Numbered from the stretch's first letter, positions 42,511-54,265 are shown. The stretch: 64,000 nt of DNA from Gentiana macrophylla (GCA_026214975.1 CM047813.1:36551871-36615870); one strand, 5' to 3'. Notes: generated from the sequence alone by a model not told the origin. Made by a program: numbers and translations.

Positions 42511-43477
42511 CGACGTTAGGATTTCTCGATCCTCGTCTTAGTGCATGTGAACTGGAAGTTCGAAGGAATTATTCATTTGCGAAAATAGCAAATCAATTGC
42601 CTGATGCATTTAATGATTCCAGTAGAGTCACTAAATCATATATAGAAGCTGCGAATGTTCCAGCTCGTATATCAATTCCAGAAGGACTTGATAAGAATGT
42701 TATTGCAAGTGAATCTAAACCGCGCCTGAAGCGTGGTAGACCGGTTGGTGCGAAAGATAAAAATCCTCGAAAGAAAAGAGGACAAAATGATCAAAGTGAT
42801 CAAACCGACGATTCCAAAATTGATGATGAGATCCCGAAGAGCTTTAAAATTATAGACCACTGGGAGTCTATAGAAACATCAATTAATTATGTAACTTTCG
42901 GGACAAAATGGAACCGAGATAATGTAATCGTTGATCATATCTTCGCATATAATGTTGCACTTGAAATAATGGGAAAAACGAGGACCATGAACCGACATCG
43001 ATTGAAGATTGTCGAAATAGAAAAGAATGGCCACAATGGCAAGATGCCATTAAGTCGAATCGAATTCACCGGCAAACGTGAAGTTTTCGGACTGTAGTCC
43101 TTACCCTGAAGGATAAAACCGATAGGATTCAAATGGGTATTCGTAAATAAGCGAAGCGAGAAAAATGAAATATTGAGATATAAAGCACGACTTGTTGCCC
43201 AAGGCTTCTCGCAGAGGCCGGTATCGACTATGAAGAAACATATTCACCGGTTGTGGATTCGATAACATTACGATACCTCGTGAGCCTAGCGATTACATGA
43301 AAAGGTCGAAATCGTCTTATGGACGTTATTACGACTTATCTATACGGGAAACTTGACAATCGATATTTATATGAAAGTCCCGAAAGGATTTAAAATGCAG
43401 CGTGTAAATCAAATCCTCGAGATATTTATTCACATCAAGTTACAAAGTCTCTATATGGATTAAAGCAATGCAGACGA
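42511..43477 (+). pseudogene. Copia integrase C-terminal linker and early RT
   Basis: An open frame of about 190 residues (to 43097) carries the Lys/Arg-rich linker typical between integrase and RT (LKRGRPVGAKDKNPRKKRGQ). Then early RT is readable only across frames, for example [10 protein letters not shown], YEETYSPV- and LYGLKQ-like segments between 43140 and 43477. Confidence 0.75.
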
Positions 43478-44600
43478 ATGTGGTATAATCGTCTTAGTGA
43501 AAGCTTAATTAAAGAGGGTTTCAAAAATGATCTGATTTGTCCATGTGTTTTTATCAGGAAATGCGAATCACAATTCGCAATAATCTCTGTATATGTTGAT
43601 GACTTAAATATTGTTGGAACTCCTGAAGAAGTTTCAAAGGCCGTTGATTATCTCAAGAAAGAATTTGAGGTTAAAGATTTTGGACAAACGAGATTTTGTC
43701 TTGGTTTACAAATTGAACATCTAGAAGATGGCATCTTTGTACATCAATCGACTTATACAGAGAAAATCCTGAAACGATTCAATATGGACAAATCATATCA
43801 ATTGAGTACCCCAATGGTTGTTAGATTGCTTGATGTCAATAAAGACCCATTCCGACCATGTGAGGAGAATGAAGAGGTGCTTGGTCCTGAAGTACCATAC
43901 CTCAGTGCCATCGGTGCATTAATGTACCTAGCCAATAATACTAGACCAGATATCTCTTTCTCTGTGAATTTATTGGCCAGGTTTAGCTCGGCTCCAACGA
44001 AACGACATTGGAACGGAGTGAAACAAATGTTCCGATATTTGCAAGGGACAATAGATCTCGGGTTGTTCTATTCAAACAAATCAAGTCCGGAGATCGTTGG
44101 TTATGCCGATCGGGATATTTATCGATCCTCACAAAGCAAAGTCGCAAGCGGGCTACTTGTTTCTTAGTGGTGGTACGGCAATCTCATGGCGTTCAACTAA
44201 ACAATCTTTGACGGCGACATCCTCGAATCATGCCGAGATAATAGCTATTCATGAAGCCCGATCGAGAATGTGTTTGGTTGCGGTCATTGACATATTACAT
44301 CCGGGAGAGTTGCGGTTTACCCGTTGACAAAAATAAACCAACTACATTGTATGAAGACAATGCGGCGTGTATAGCTCGATTGAAAGGAGGCTATATAAAA
44401 GGTGACCGGACAAAGCATATATCACCAAAATTCTTCTTTCTGCGCATGATCTTGAAGAAAGAAAGTGATATCAATGTTCAACAGATCGAGATCATGTGAC
44501 AATCCAAAGCAGATTTGTTCACTAAAGCATTACTACTGACCACATTTGAGAAATTGCTGAGAAAGATCGGAATGCGCCGATTTAAAGATTTGAAGAGGTG
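43478..44600 (+). pseudogene. Copia RT palm and RNase H
   Basis: A 229-residue frame has the RT catalytic motif in SVYVDDLNIVGT, then KEFEVKDFGQTRFCLGLQIE, LSAIGALMYLANNTRPDISF and GYADRDIYRS (RNase H start). A frameshift near 44160 leads to FLSGGTAISWRSTKQSLTATSSNHAEI, and later frames hold LYEDNAACI and KHISPKFFF. The element therefore has most RT/RNase H residues but no continuous polyprotein. Confidence 0.9.
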
Positions 44601-44720
44601 TTTAAATCGAGGGGAGTAAAACACAAATGAAGGTGTTTCTTTTTCCTTCATTATGATTTTTCCTACTGGGTTTTTTCATAGTGAAGGTTTTAACGAGGCG
44701 ATTCTTTGTGGAATGGACAT

Positions 44721-44729
44721 CCAGGGGAG
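44721..44729 (+). other. Polypurine tract of the copia element
   Basis: CCAGGGGAG lies immediately before the TGTTATAAAT start of the 3' LTR. Confidence 0.75.
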
Positions 44730-45210
44730 TGTTATAAATATTACGTGTTATAACTTATGTTATAAATATAACACGTAATGTGTAGATGTCCATTAGATAT
44801 AATATCTACTCCTTCATGTATAATACTAGCTTTGTAGCTAGTTTACTTAATGGCTAAGTCTTAAAGCCACGTGTGATATGTCGTGTCTTTATTAAGCGGT
44901 TCAATAGCAGATAATTATCCGGAGGATAATGATTGACCACGCCATATCATCCACGTGATAAGCTTGGTTAACTCACATACTTTCACATGCAGTGATAAGG
45001 TGTATAAGCCACCTCCTACTTCCAATGTATCTATATATACATTCGTCGAGTTTTATGTTGAATAATAAGATTGAGATTCCAGTTTGCAATAATATATGAC
45101 GCAGTAGCATGCAAGCTACTTCACCTCTTTGCTTTTGTTTGTTTACTTATACAAATATAAGTGGTAGTTTTACACTTCGGTAGCAGGAGTTTACATATAT
45201 TATTATAACA
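44730..45210 (+). mobile_element. 3' LTR of Ty1/copia element (481 bp)
   Basis: Matches 39326-39808 with few differences and is followed by TSD ATTCT (45211-45215). The 13-bp inverted repeat is kept at 44740-44779. Structurally intact ends with broken frames suggest the copy moved using proteins of another element or decayed after insertion. The near-identical LTRs favour the former, or sequencing error. Confidence 0.93.
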
Positions 45211-45215
45211 ATTCT

Positions 45216-46298
45216 GCTTTTGTTGTTTAATTAACGTGGATTTTATGAAATTAATAAAGTGAATTTCTTATCTCTTATATCTTATATTATCTTATCTTAT
45301 TATCTCTATTAAATTACTTTTGGCATCCATTATTTGAATATTTTTTCTGCTGAACAAAACGTCACCACTATTGGTGTTCTTCCTTGAACACCAACGTCAG
45401 TGTGGTGTTGAAGGAGTAACACCAGTGGACTGCCGTCCTTAAGTTATGCCACTTTTATAACGTGAACGTCATCAGACGTGGTGTTCTCCTCGAACACCAA
45501 CGCCGCGATGATGTGACGTTGCGTGTTGAAGAAATACCACCGATGATAACGTTCGCCTTTTTAAAACGATGTGGTGCGAAGTAATTTTTGTGCGTCTTAG
45601 GAAGTAAATGGATCTGTAGAAGTAATTTGGCGTGTCTGCCAATAATCTGCGCTTGATTAATTGCGATATATCCGATATATCCGATAGAACGTGTGTTCCG
45701 ATATATAGAAGTCATTTTTTTCCGGATCGAAGGGTAAAGAAAACAAAACACTACGATACGTTTTTTTTTATTGTAAATTTTTTAAATTACCACTCTCTCG
45801 TCCAGGATCTCCAAGGTCCACTGCATTGTTGGGCATTACAGTTCTCCATAAAAAAAATAAAAAAAAATTTAGTGGCAGTACAAGTATTGATTTGTTCATT
45901 GATTTCCTTACGCCACGTTGAATGACATGGTGACCTAATATTGATTTGTTTGGTGGCATTTGATTAACCATTTAGCACGGCAATTGACAACTACAGCCAC
46001 GTAACTTGTATGTTGACTCGCTTGTTTCTATTAGGCTGTATCATGTATCATGTATGTATATGTTATTATATATTTATGAATATATACTCTACATATTTAG
46101 AATATATAATAGAGTAAAAGACAAAATACATAAAACAGTTTATTTGACATAAGCGACAAAAATGAATTTGTTGAACATATATGGGACATAAATTAGATAT
46201 ATAGCCACTCAAATAAAAAAAAAAAAAAAAAAAAAAAGGGATTCTCCTTTTTTTTTTCTGCACTGTTCATGTGTTTTTTTTTTTTTTTTTTCGGACTG
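45216..46298. repeat. Intergenic DNA with dispersed-repeat copy and A/T runs
   Basis: 45360-45610 is a copy of the family at 3959 and 50600 (TTAAGTTATGCCACTTTTATAA, GAAGTAATTTTTGTG, CTTAGGAAGTAA) with GGTGTTC/GAACACC inverted words. An A-run of about 22 lies at 46217-46238 and a T-run at about 46275-46291. No gene was seen. Confidence 0.5.
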
Positions 46299-46339
46299 TT
46301 CAGTTTTTATTTTTATTTTTATTTTTATTTTTATTTTTC
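46299..46339 (+). repeat. (TTTTA)n microsatellite
   Basis: About six to seven TTTTTA units, just before the minisatellite. Confidence 0.9.
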
Positions 46340-46344
46340 TAACG

Positions 46345-47252
46345 ATTTATCGACAATCGCGATATAACGACCACCGATACATCGACCACCGCTGACGCAT
46401 TAACCACCCCGACGAACGATCACCTCGACGCAACGACCATCCTAATGCATTGACCACCGCGACGCCCGACGCGATGACCATCGCGACGAAGAGACACCGC
46501 GACGGTCGGTACACCACGACGTGACACACGGCGACGAAGTCGACACCGCCGATGCAGACACCGCAACGGTCGACACCGCGATGCAAATGACCACCCCGAT
46601 GTAGAGACACCGCGATGCAGACGCCGATTGCGTAGACACCGATGGGTGATACAATGACGTAGCTGACCACCCGCCGATGCGCAGACGCCTCAACGAAGTT
46701 GACACCACGATGCATCGGCCATGCCGCATCCATTGATCACCGATACAGCTGACCACCGGCGCAGACACCACGATGCAGCTGACCAACCCAGATGCAGAGA
46801 CACCGCGATGCGCTGACCACCCCGATGCAGACATCACTATGTTATAACATTTGACGGCGCAGACATCGCGAATAAGAGACACCGCGATGCAAAGACACCG
46901 CGATGAAGTTGACACCACATTACGAGACACTACGATTTAAGTCGACACCGCAATGCAGACGCCAGATAGCAAAGACATCGCGATGTCATAACATTTGACG
47001 ATGCAGACACACCGCACGCAGAGACACCGCCGATGCAGAGACACCGCGATTTAAGTGACAACGCGATGCAAAGACACCGCCAAGTTGACACCACATTGCA
47101 GACACTCGATTTAAATGACACCGCGAGCAAGAGACACCGCAATGCGCAGACACCGCGATGCAGAGACACCGCGATGAAGTGATACCGCCGATGCGCTGAC
47201 CACCCCGGCGCAGTAGACACCTCGATGCAGACACCGCGATGCGAGACACCGC
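46345..47252 (+). repeat. GACACCGCGATGCAGA minisatellite, running into the gap
   Basis: About 0.9 kb is built from variants of GACACCGCGATGCAGA and GACCACC(C)CGATGC, roughly 14-18 bp per unit, becoming more regular toward 47252. The array is cut by N bases, so its true size is unknown. All open frames through it are repeat artefacts. Confidence 0.93.
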
Positions 47253-47352
47253 NNNNNNNNNNNNNNNNNNNNNNNNNNNNNNNNNNNNNNNNNNNNNNNN
47301 NNNNNNNNNNNNNNNNNNNNNNNNNNNNNNNNNNNNNNNNNNNNNNNNNNNN
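47253..47352. other. Assembly gap of exactly 100 N
   Basis: One hundred N bases, a conventional placeholder for unknown length. It lies between the minisatellite and gypsy-derived sequence, so their true distance and order are unproven. Confidence 0.98.
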
Positions 47353-49660
47353 TCAATCATTCCTTTAACTTTTACCTCATGGTTGGTAAAACCCTCTAGC
47401 GAGCCCAGTGCGGTTTGATTGGCCTCGGTGAAATTCAAACCTTTGAGGCGAGTCAAGATAGATGATGTCTCTGGCGTTTTTGTATCCACCAGGACTCTGT
47501 TAACCCCGACTTGCCGATCCCGATTTTGATTATGAGGGCATCTCCATTGCTCCCGTAACGAAGCTAAGCTCGCTTTTGTGAAAGTCAAGGCCTCTTCATC
47601 CGGTCGCAGAGTTCTAGGCCGCTCACGTCCAAATTCGTTGATCGAGTTGATCTGTTCTTTTATCTCGCTTTGTTGCTAGGCGGGCTTTCGTGGATGACAT
47701 TAAGCTCGCGCTCATCTGCGAGGCTGCGACGAGTCTCTGGTTGGCACCGCTGCCAATTTGAATCGATCTAACTTTCCTCCCGGGCCATTTTGTTCAGGAT
47801 CCTTATCAGGAAAAACAATCATCCGTGTTATGGCCGTGATAATTATGAAACTCACGAGAATTTGCTTGTGTCCGCTTCTGAGCGTTGTCTTCGCATTTAC
47901 GATTGTCGCGGGGCTTCGGATGTGTTCGAAATTTCGTTCGGAGATCGCCGACGGTCGGGCATTGGTGGAATGTAATCTTTTACGTCGAACTTTGCGGCCT
48001 TTTGAAATCACGGTCGCGTCCGTTCTTTCGCGGATTGACGGCCTCCTCCTTTATTTGGGGACCGGCCTCGAGTACTATTGGGCGGGGCGTGGGATCAATT
48101 GAAGGCCCGGTTTAGCGGGATGACCTCGGCGGTAGTAAACTTCCGGGCTGCTCAACATGTCCCAAGTTGGTGGGCGTGCATCGTTAAGTGTGTCTTAAGT
48201 TCGCCGCCCACCGGTCGATTAAGAATGCCATCATGACCGTGGGTTCGGGCTCGTCCCCGTGTTTGATCGTAAACTTGGACGAATTTCTCGTAATACGACG
48301 GGCGGACTCCCAGGTGTCTGCTTTATCAAAAGCAGATCGGTTGTGGTCTTGCGAGGTCCATCTGGCATCTTGAATTACATCGGGAACTTTGTCCGCATAT
48401 CCTCCCCGGTGATAAGCGATCTGGTGGCAATTTTATGAAGCCATGTAGAGCTCTATCTTTCATGCAACCCACCATAGCCACGCACCAGGCCGCGCTATGG
48501 TGAGTAGCGAGCATCATTTTGCTCGAGCGAGGCTATCCATTCGTATGGGTCGACTTACCACGATAATCTGTTATGTTGATGTTGGAGACTCGGCGTCGCG
48601 GGAGGCTCGCTATGAGCGAACCGAAAGTGCATCCATAGCGGCGCTGAGGTTCCTTATCCTCTCTCGTTTATTCTTTTTCATCTCCGGAACCATCAACCTC
48701 GAGATCTTCAAATCGGTTGGTTGTGCAGGTTCGAGTGCGCCGACGAGTGGGCGTCGTCCCCTCGCCTTCACGAGCCTTTCTGTTTCGGCCCGTGCTCTTC
48801 TTCTCAGGATAATGTCCCGGGGATTTTCACTGAGGGGGCCCAGTCTCCGTCTGACGTTGCCTCGCGTTCCTTTATCTTCATCCCTCAGTGGTGATGGTAA
48901 AGCTCTACGTTTTCCCAGGCGGTCGTGCGCCGATATTCTAGTTGGCTGTATTCACCGTGTCGAGAGGAGGATACGCTTTCCCCCTCGATGCTCGTGGCCG
49001 AGCTCGCGTTGTTTCCCCATGTTTGGCCGCTTTCCACGGAGGGGTGATGGCGTTAGGTCCGGCGTTCATGCCCTCTATGGTTGGGGAGGATCAATTACTA
49101 GCGCGGGTGGCGGGCGGAGATTAAGATCTCGTTGGTCGCCTTCATTCTCGCCAGCGTATTCACCATAACTCTTTATTCTTGCCGGATCGACCTCGCTGAA
49201 GAACGGTAGGCGGGGGCTCTTTGTGCAGGCCTCGGTGTTAATCTGTCTTGAGCGAGCTCTGCCTCTGGCGAGTGTTTTTCTTTCTTAACTCAAGAACTCG
49301 CGTAATCGACGGTTATGCAGGCGGGTCGCTCGTGAGACCTCGTTGGGCGACCGCTTTTACTGCCGGGTTGGGTGTGGCGGGTTAGGCGAAGGGTTAGCCA
49401 TGATGGGAGGTCCGATGCAAGCGACAACAAGCTTTCCAAGGTAGCAAGTGGGATTATTGCCTCGACACAAGCCAACTCAGTATCCTTTTCAAAGGTAGTT
49501 GATGTGGCGTGGCGTGGCGTGATCTCTGTCGCCGATTTATGTACGCAACATCCGATGAACCTTTACCCTCCTGCAAGCAATCGATCCCCAACACGGATAT
49601 GCTACAAGTCGAATTTTATGGCGTTCACATCGTCCCGACCAACATGCAAATCGAAACGCT
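47353..49660 (-). pseudogene. Second Tat-like gypsy element: gag and protease on minus, heavily frame-broken
   Basis: Minus reading goes from gag N-terminus near 49402 (MANPSPNPPHPTRQ), through capsid-like phrases at 48300-48520 (AAWCVAMVGCMKDRALHGF, compare AMVGAMQDKAP at 22.7 kb), to a protease at 47353-47590. There VNRVLVDTKTPETSSILTRL has Lys in place of the Gly of the DTG active site, followed by GSLEGFTNHEVKVKGMI. Base composition is GC-richer than the surroundings. Frameshifts are dense. RT would lie beyond the gap. Confidence 0.65.
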
Positions 49661-49906
49661 AACCACGGCCGTTTCTTAGCGGTTCATATAAGATTATCCC
49701 AATAGTGGTGAATCTTCAAGCGCAAGATTGGGATAGTACACATAAACACATGAGCTATTTTTCAGCGGATTGTGAAGACAAAGATAACCGATTTGATGAT
49801 GATAAAGCGGAATAACAAACTGTTATACAAGGGGAGAAGGAGATCGGTTCAAGCCGAGCAACTATGGAGTCCACGAAGGTGTTGAATCCTTTGAAGAAGC
49901 GGTTCC

Positions 49907-49924
49907 GTAGCGGAGCCAATTGGC
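49907..49924 (-). other. Possible decayed primer-binding site of the minus-strand gypsy element
   Basis: On minus, TTGGCTCCGCTACGGAA resembles the tRNA-Asp primer-binding site (TGGCGCCGTTGCCGGGGA) with several changes, much like the decayed site at 21473. It lies between the probable LTR and gag. Confidence 0.45.
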
Positions 49925-49925
49925 G

Positions 49926-50560
49926 GTCTGTTTCCGTCAGGTAGTTTGGAAGGAAAACTTGGACGTGGGATATCTGGCCTCTTCGTGGTGCTCCGATCAA
50001 TGAGGTTATCGCCGTCGGACGGTGGCGTTTATCGAGGTTGGTGATGAGCTCGCGGTGGTAACATGAAAACAATAAATATGAGAGAGAGAGACAACAGTGC
50101 TGATAGAAATAAATACACAAAAGTTGTTCTATATTCATTAATGTCATAGTGGGGGTATTTATAGGGAAAGGATAAAGCTATAAAAGACTACTCGTGCTAG
50201 CGGCGCCGATGCCCGACAGATGGCGATTGGCCCGCGTTATCTAAGCTTATGAACTTTCCATTAAGCGATATTCTCATAGGAATGGGCCCATGATCGCTGG
50301 GCGGCCCCTTATGCTTATGATGATGGCGGGATGGCCAAGAAGTTGGCGACGTCGCGCTTATGCTCGAGGAAAGAGTTTGACTTATGTCGCCAGGAACGAG
50401 TTGGCCAGGGGATAATGGGACCGTGTCGAGTTCAGTATCATCGATTAGTAAGTCTTCTAGGTAAGACTTCAATTATTCAAGGCCTGACGACTCTCTTCAT
50501 TACATTGAGAGGAGGAGTAATAAAAAAAACATCCATACAATATATACACATCGTACAATA
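49926..50560 (-). mobile_element. Probable LTR of the minus-strand gypsy element
   Basis: On minus it contains CTATAAATACCCCCACTATG (50147-50166) as a TATA box and lies upstream of the gag. Ends are not proven because no second LTR is in the window. The (GA)n block at 50080-50092 is inside. Confidence 0.4.
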
Positions 50561-51745
50561 AATTTATTGACACCCTTTTTTTGATTTCTTTCTACTTTCG
50601 CACTACATATATATTCATTCTTGTTTTTACTTGTGGCACCATCTTAGGAATATACGTCGTCACTAATGTTCCTTTTCGATATCAGCGTCGGTGAATTGGC
50701 GATTTTAAGTTGTGACACTTTTATAACTTAAACGTCGATACCACTAACTTTTGTTTTTAAACAACGTCAGTGGCACTGTTGCAATTGAAAACCAATGTCA
50801 GTGCGTTCATTAAAAAAATTCGTGATGTCGAAGTAATTTTTGTGGTCTTAGGAAGTAATAAGACGCCAAGATTTAAAAATGAGCCAGTCTTAATAGAACC
50901 CTTATATTTAAACAAAAACATGTCATACAATAAGTTAAAACATCCGTACAAGATACTACTTCCGTCCCAAAATATAAGTCATCATATTTTTTTAGATTTT
51001 TCTCATGATATAAGTCATTCTACATCACAATCTGCAACATCTATTACTTTTTTTTCTCTATTACACCTCAATTTATTATCAATCAAACAACTTTTCATTA
51101 CTTAACAAATAATGTATTAATGATATTGATGAGCATTTTAGACAATAACATTCAAATTTATGACATTTAACCACTTTTTTAATCTGTGTGAATTTATTTA
51201 AAAATGACATATAAATTTCATTCAAAAAAGTGGTTGAAAATTTGGGCAGACTGCGGACTAGAGAGCAGCGGGTTCGGCTCCCAGTCCTGTGATGATGATG
51301 GGTTGGCCATCTGGGGGGTTTCTGACATGTGGGCAGGCGGTGGCAAGTGGCGACGCCCTGCTGCTCGGTTTAAGGCCCAGTTCACGGCTTCTTGTGGATC
51401 CGAAGGATCGTGTGCGGGTTCGGCATATCAACAAAATATACACCTCATACAATAAATTTAAGGAGCTTTTAATGGCATTCCACTAAATCTACGAGTCATC
51501 ACAACAAGATTTAATAATAAGTATTTTTAAAGATAATAGTAGATCAAGTATGATGTATAGACTCCCTAAATTTAAACAAAAAAAAACACCTCATACAATA
51601 AGTTGAAACATCCCTCCAACATTATACGCCTCATTCAAGAAGTGGTTGAAAATTTGGGCTTGTCGCCTAATGCATTGCGAAATATTTATTGTGTACGGCC
51701 CCTCCCACCACCCACTTTTTGTCAGTTCAAGTTCCCCGTTTAAGA
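50561..51745. repeat. Intergenic repeats upstream of the protease gene
   Basis: 50600-50860 is another copy of the dispersed family (TTAAGTTGTGACACTTTTATAA, GAAGTAATTTTTGTGG, CTTAGGAAGTAA). Further on, TCATACAATAA and GTGGTTGAAAATTTGGGC phrases each recur (50928, 51447, 51590; 51230, 51642). A GC-richer block at 51245-51425 encodes nothing recognised. Confidence 0.45.
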
Positions 51746-51750
51746 CGCTG

Positions 51751-51761
51751 TATATAATATA
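51751..51761 (+). promoter_or_regulatory. Candidate TATA box of the aspartyl protease gene
   Basis: TATATAATATA about 53-63 bp upstream of the ATG at 51814, a suitable distance for a start about 30 bp upstream of the coding region. Confidence 0.5.
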
Positions 51762-51813
51762 CTCCCTCAATGCAAAACCTAGAGCCATTTACTCTCCTGT
51801 GCTTTTTTTTCAA

Positions 51814-53234
51814 ATGGAAGGACATCATCTGCCTCTTTTCTGTTCTTTACTTTCTTACTCTTTTTTGCACTTTCCCTTTCCTCTTCTCCTCTCACTTACC
51901 AAACCTTTCTTCTCCGTTCACTTCCCAATCCTTCAGACTCCCCCCTCTCATGGACTCTGCAAGATTATTCCGAAACCGTATTGCCGGAATCCGACTTCTC
52001 CCTCCCGTTGCACCACGTCGACTTGCTCTCTCCTTCCACCGATGCCACCCCTGAGTCTCTTTTCCACCTCCGTCTTCAGAGAGATGAGATCAGGGTCAAC
52101 TCCATTACCGCTTTTGCTAACGCCTCTTATGGAGGCGGCGTCAGAGTCCTAGCAGCGATTTCAGCAGTTCTGTAACCTCTGGACTTGCTCAGGGAAGTGG
52201 TGAGTACTTCACGCGTATAGGGTGGGACTCCACCTAGGTATGTTTACATGGTGCTTGACACCGGAAGCGATGTCGTATGGTTGCAGTGTTCTCCATGCCG
52301 GAAATGTTATACACAATCCGACCCGGTTTTTGACCCGTCTCGCTCTACATCATTCGGTAGCATCCCTTGTGGTTCCCCTCTTTGCCACCGTCTCGATTCA
52401 CCAGGCTGTAATAATCAACAGAAATGCCTTTACCAAGTTTCGTACGGCGATGGTTCCTTTACCGTTGGGGAATTCTCTACGGAGACGCTGACATTTCGCC
52501 GGACACGTGTCGATAAAGTCGCCCTTGGATGCGGCCATGATAATGAAGGTTTATTCGTTGGTGCTTCCGGCTTGCTGGGTCTTGGCCGAGGGAAATTGTC
52601 CTTTCCAACCCAGGTGGGAAACAGGTTTGGTGAGAAGTTTTCATACTGTTTAGTGGACAGATCAACTTCTTCCAAACCGTCCTCCGTAGTATTTGGCCAG
52701 TCGGCTGTTTCACGTAACGCCGTTTTTACACCCCTTCTTTCTAATCCAAAGCTGGATACTTTTTACTACGTGGGTTTGACCGGAATCAGCGTTGGTGGGA
52801 TTCCGGTGCCGGGAGTAACTGAATCGTTGTTCAAACTAGACTCAGTCGGGAACGGAGGTGTCATCGTGGATTCCGGAACATCGGTTACACGCTTGACAAG
52901 ACCTGCCTACATTGCAATGAGGGATGCCTTCAGGTCAGGTGCTGGAAATCTTAAACTGGCTCCGGATTTCTCTCTGTTCGACACTTGTTTTGATCTTTCC
53001 GGCAAGACGGAAGTGAAGGTGCCGACCGTTGTGCTGCATTTTGAAGGTGCAGACGTTTCATTGCCGGCTTCAAATTACTTGATTCCGGTAGATAGTAACG
53101 GGAGGTTTTGCTTTGCCTTTGCCGGTACGATGAGCGGGTTATCTATAATTGGGAACATTCAGCAACAAGGTTACCGGGTTGTGTTCGATTTGGCGAGTTC
53201 CCGGGTAGGCTTTGCTGCTCGAGAATGTGTTTGA
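51814..53234 (+). CDS. Plant aspartyl protease, ASPG1/At3g61820-like; four apparent 1-base losses
   Basis: Most of the enzyme is one frame from 52248: first catalytic motif LDTGSDVVWLQC, paired cysteines, YGDGSFTVGEFSTETL, GCGHDNEGLFVGASGLLGLG, second catalytic motif VIVDSGTSVTRL, FDTCFDLSG, SIIGNIQQQGYRVVFDL and end VGFAARECV. It is an intronless nepenthesin-like A1 peptidase of the secretory pathway; substrates are unknown. The N-terminus (ATG 51814, hydrophobic signal region, prosegment HHVDLLSPSTDATPESLFHL and RLQRDEIRVNSITAFA, then FSSSVTSGLAQGSGEYFTRIG) is split by frame changes near 51819, 52143, 52223 and 52229. Each fits one G missing from a G-run. Adding four bases makes 1425, or 475 codons, the normal family length. 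I favour consensus error over a pseudogene. Confidence 0.88.
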
Positions 53235-53812
53235 TGGGCACATGACTAATGATACACATACAAGCGCAACCACACAATCACTTGGTTACAACGAACGATA
53301 TAACTTCGATTTACACCGTTGATTGTGACGGCAATGCATGATAATCATGATCAACGGTATAGATTGAAATTGTGTCGTGTATTCTGGCCGAATAGTTGTG
53401 TCCGTATCACTACTACTCTACATCCACTGTTGTTGCTTTGCTATAGGTGGTTAATAATTTGGGGTGAAAGATTATAAACTTGTTTAATTTATTACTCCTC
53501 TCTAACTTTTCCTTTCTTGAAAATACAATGAAACGGAAATGGTTAATTTGCGCAGTTAATTGTTTTGGGCCTCATTCACCCTGTAATGAATGTGGATCGT
53601 TTTATGGGGTGATTATGTTGTGGAGAGGAACAATAGAGAGAGTTGACAGCGTGTACGCAATGTGGGTGTGATTCAGATGCTGATAGGAATTCCTCACACA
53701 GGATGAAACTGTGTGGTCCAGATGTTGTCACGTGTATATCTCCGCATTAGGGCCTCTCCACAACAGAATCACCCCGTTTTATGACTTGTAAAAAGTGACT
53801 TTGACACCTATT
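53235..53812. other. 3' flank of the protease gene, no gene seen
   Basis: Presumed 3' UTR and spacer. ATAACTTCGATTTACACCGTTGAT and its diverged reverse complement (ATCAACGGTATAGATTGAAATTGT) at 53299-53374 could form a stem. Nothing else was recognised. Confidence 0.4.
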
Positions 53813-53813
53813 A

Positions 53814-54181
53814 TGTGTTATATATTTTATTCATAAAATCTGTTTTTATTTTTTCCATTGGGACACACCATTTTGTTGGTGTTTGTCCATTGGGACACAC
53901 CATTTCGTTGGTGTTTGTTCATGGGACATATCTTTTGAGGACGAAGTAGTTTATCATTTCGTGAAGTGGTACCATATCGGTTACTTGTCTATATATAGAG
54001 AACTCCGACATTCAGTATGAAAACGTTTTTTCATTCAGAAGCTCATTAGTATAAACATCTATTGTCTCCAAAGTTGTACTTAATTGTATCCTGAGAGAGA
54101 TCGTAAAAACATCTCTTTAAAGAAGCGTTTAACGTGCCTTGGAGATCATTCTTTTGTTGTATTACCACATTTTTTCTAACA
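53814..54181 (+). mobile_element. LTR-like sequence with internal hairpin repeat
   Basis: TGTGTTATAT..TTTCTAACA, with TCTATATATAGAG at 53988-54000 and a copia-like U5 (GAGAGATCGTAAAAACATCTC..). At 53862-53925 a 32-bp unit with CCATTGGGACACACC is repeated twice. Each unit has ACACCA/TGGTGT arms. No TSD was found, so solo-LTR status is tentative. Confidence 0.35.
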
Positions 54182-54265
54182 TTACTATTCGGGTCGATTT
54201 GAAATACAACTATAAAGCTTTTATTAAATTTAACGTTTAGTGGCTTTCATCAACTAATGTTGTTG

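Noticed and set aside
46347..47588. Long minus-strand frames over the minisatellite and gap
   Set aside because: Repeat-derived, and partly through N bases. Only the last part (47353-47588) is real gypsy protease.
48497..49168. 223-residue plus-strand frame
   Set aside because: It is the antisense shadow of gypsy gag on minus in a GC-richer stretch.
51245..51425. GC-richer block as an RNA gene
   Set aside because: No tRNA cloverleaf or snoRNA boxes could be formed; no open frame conserved in a known family.
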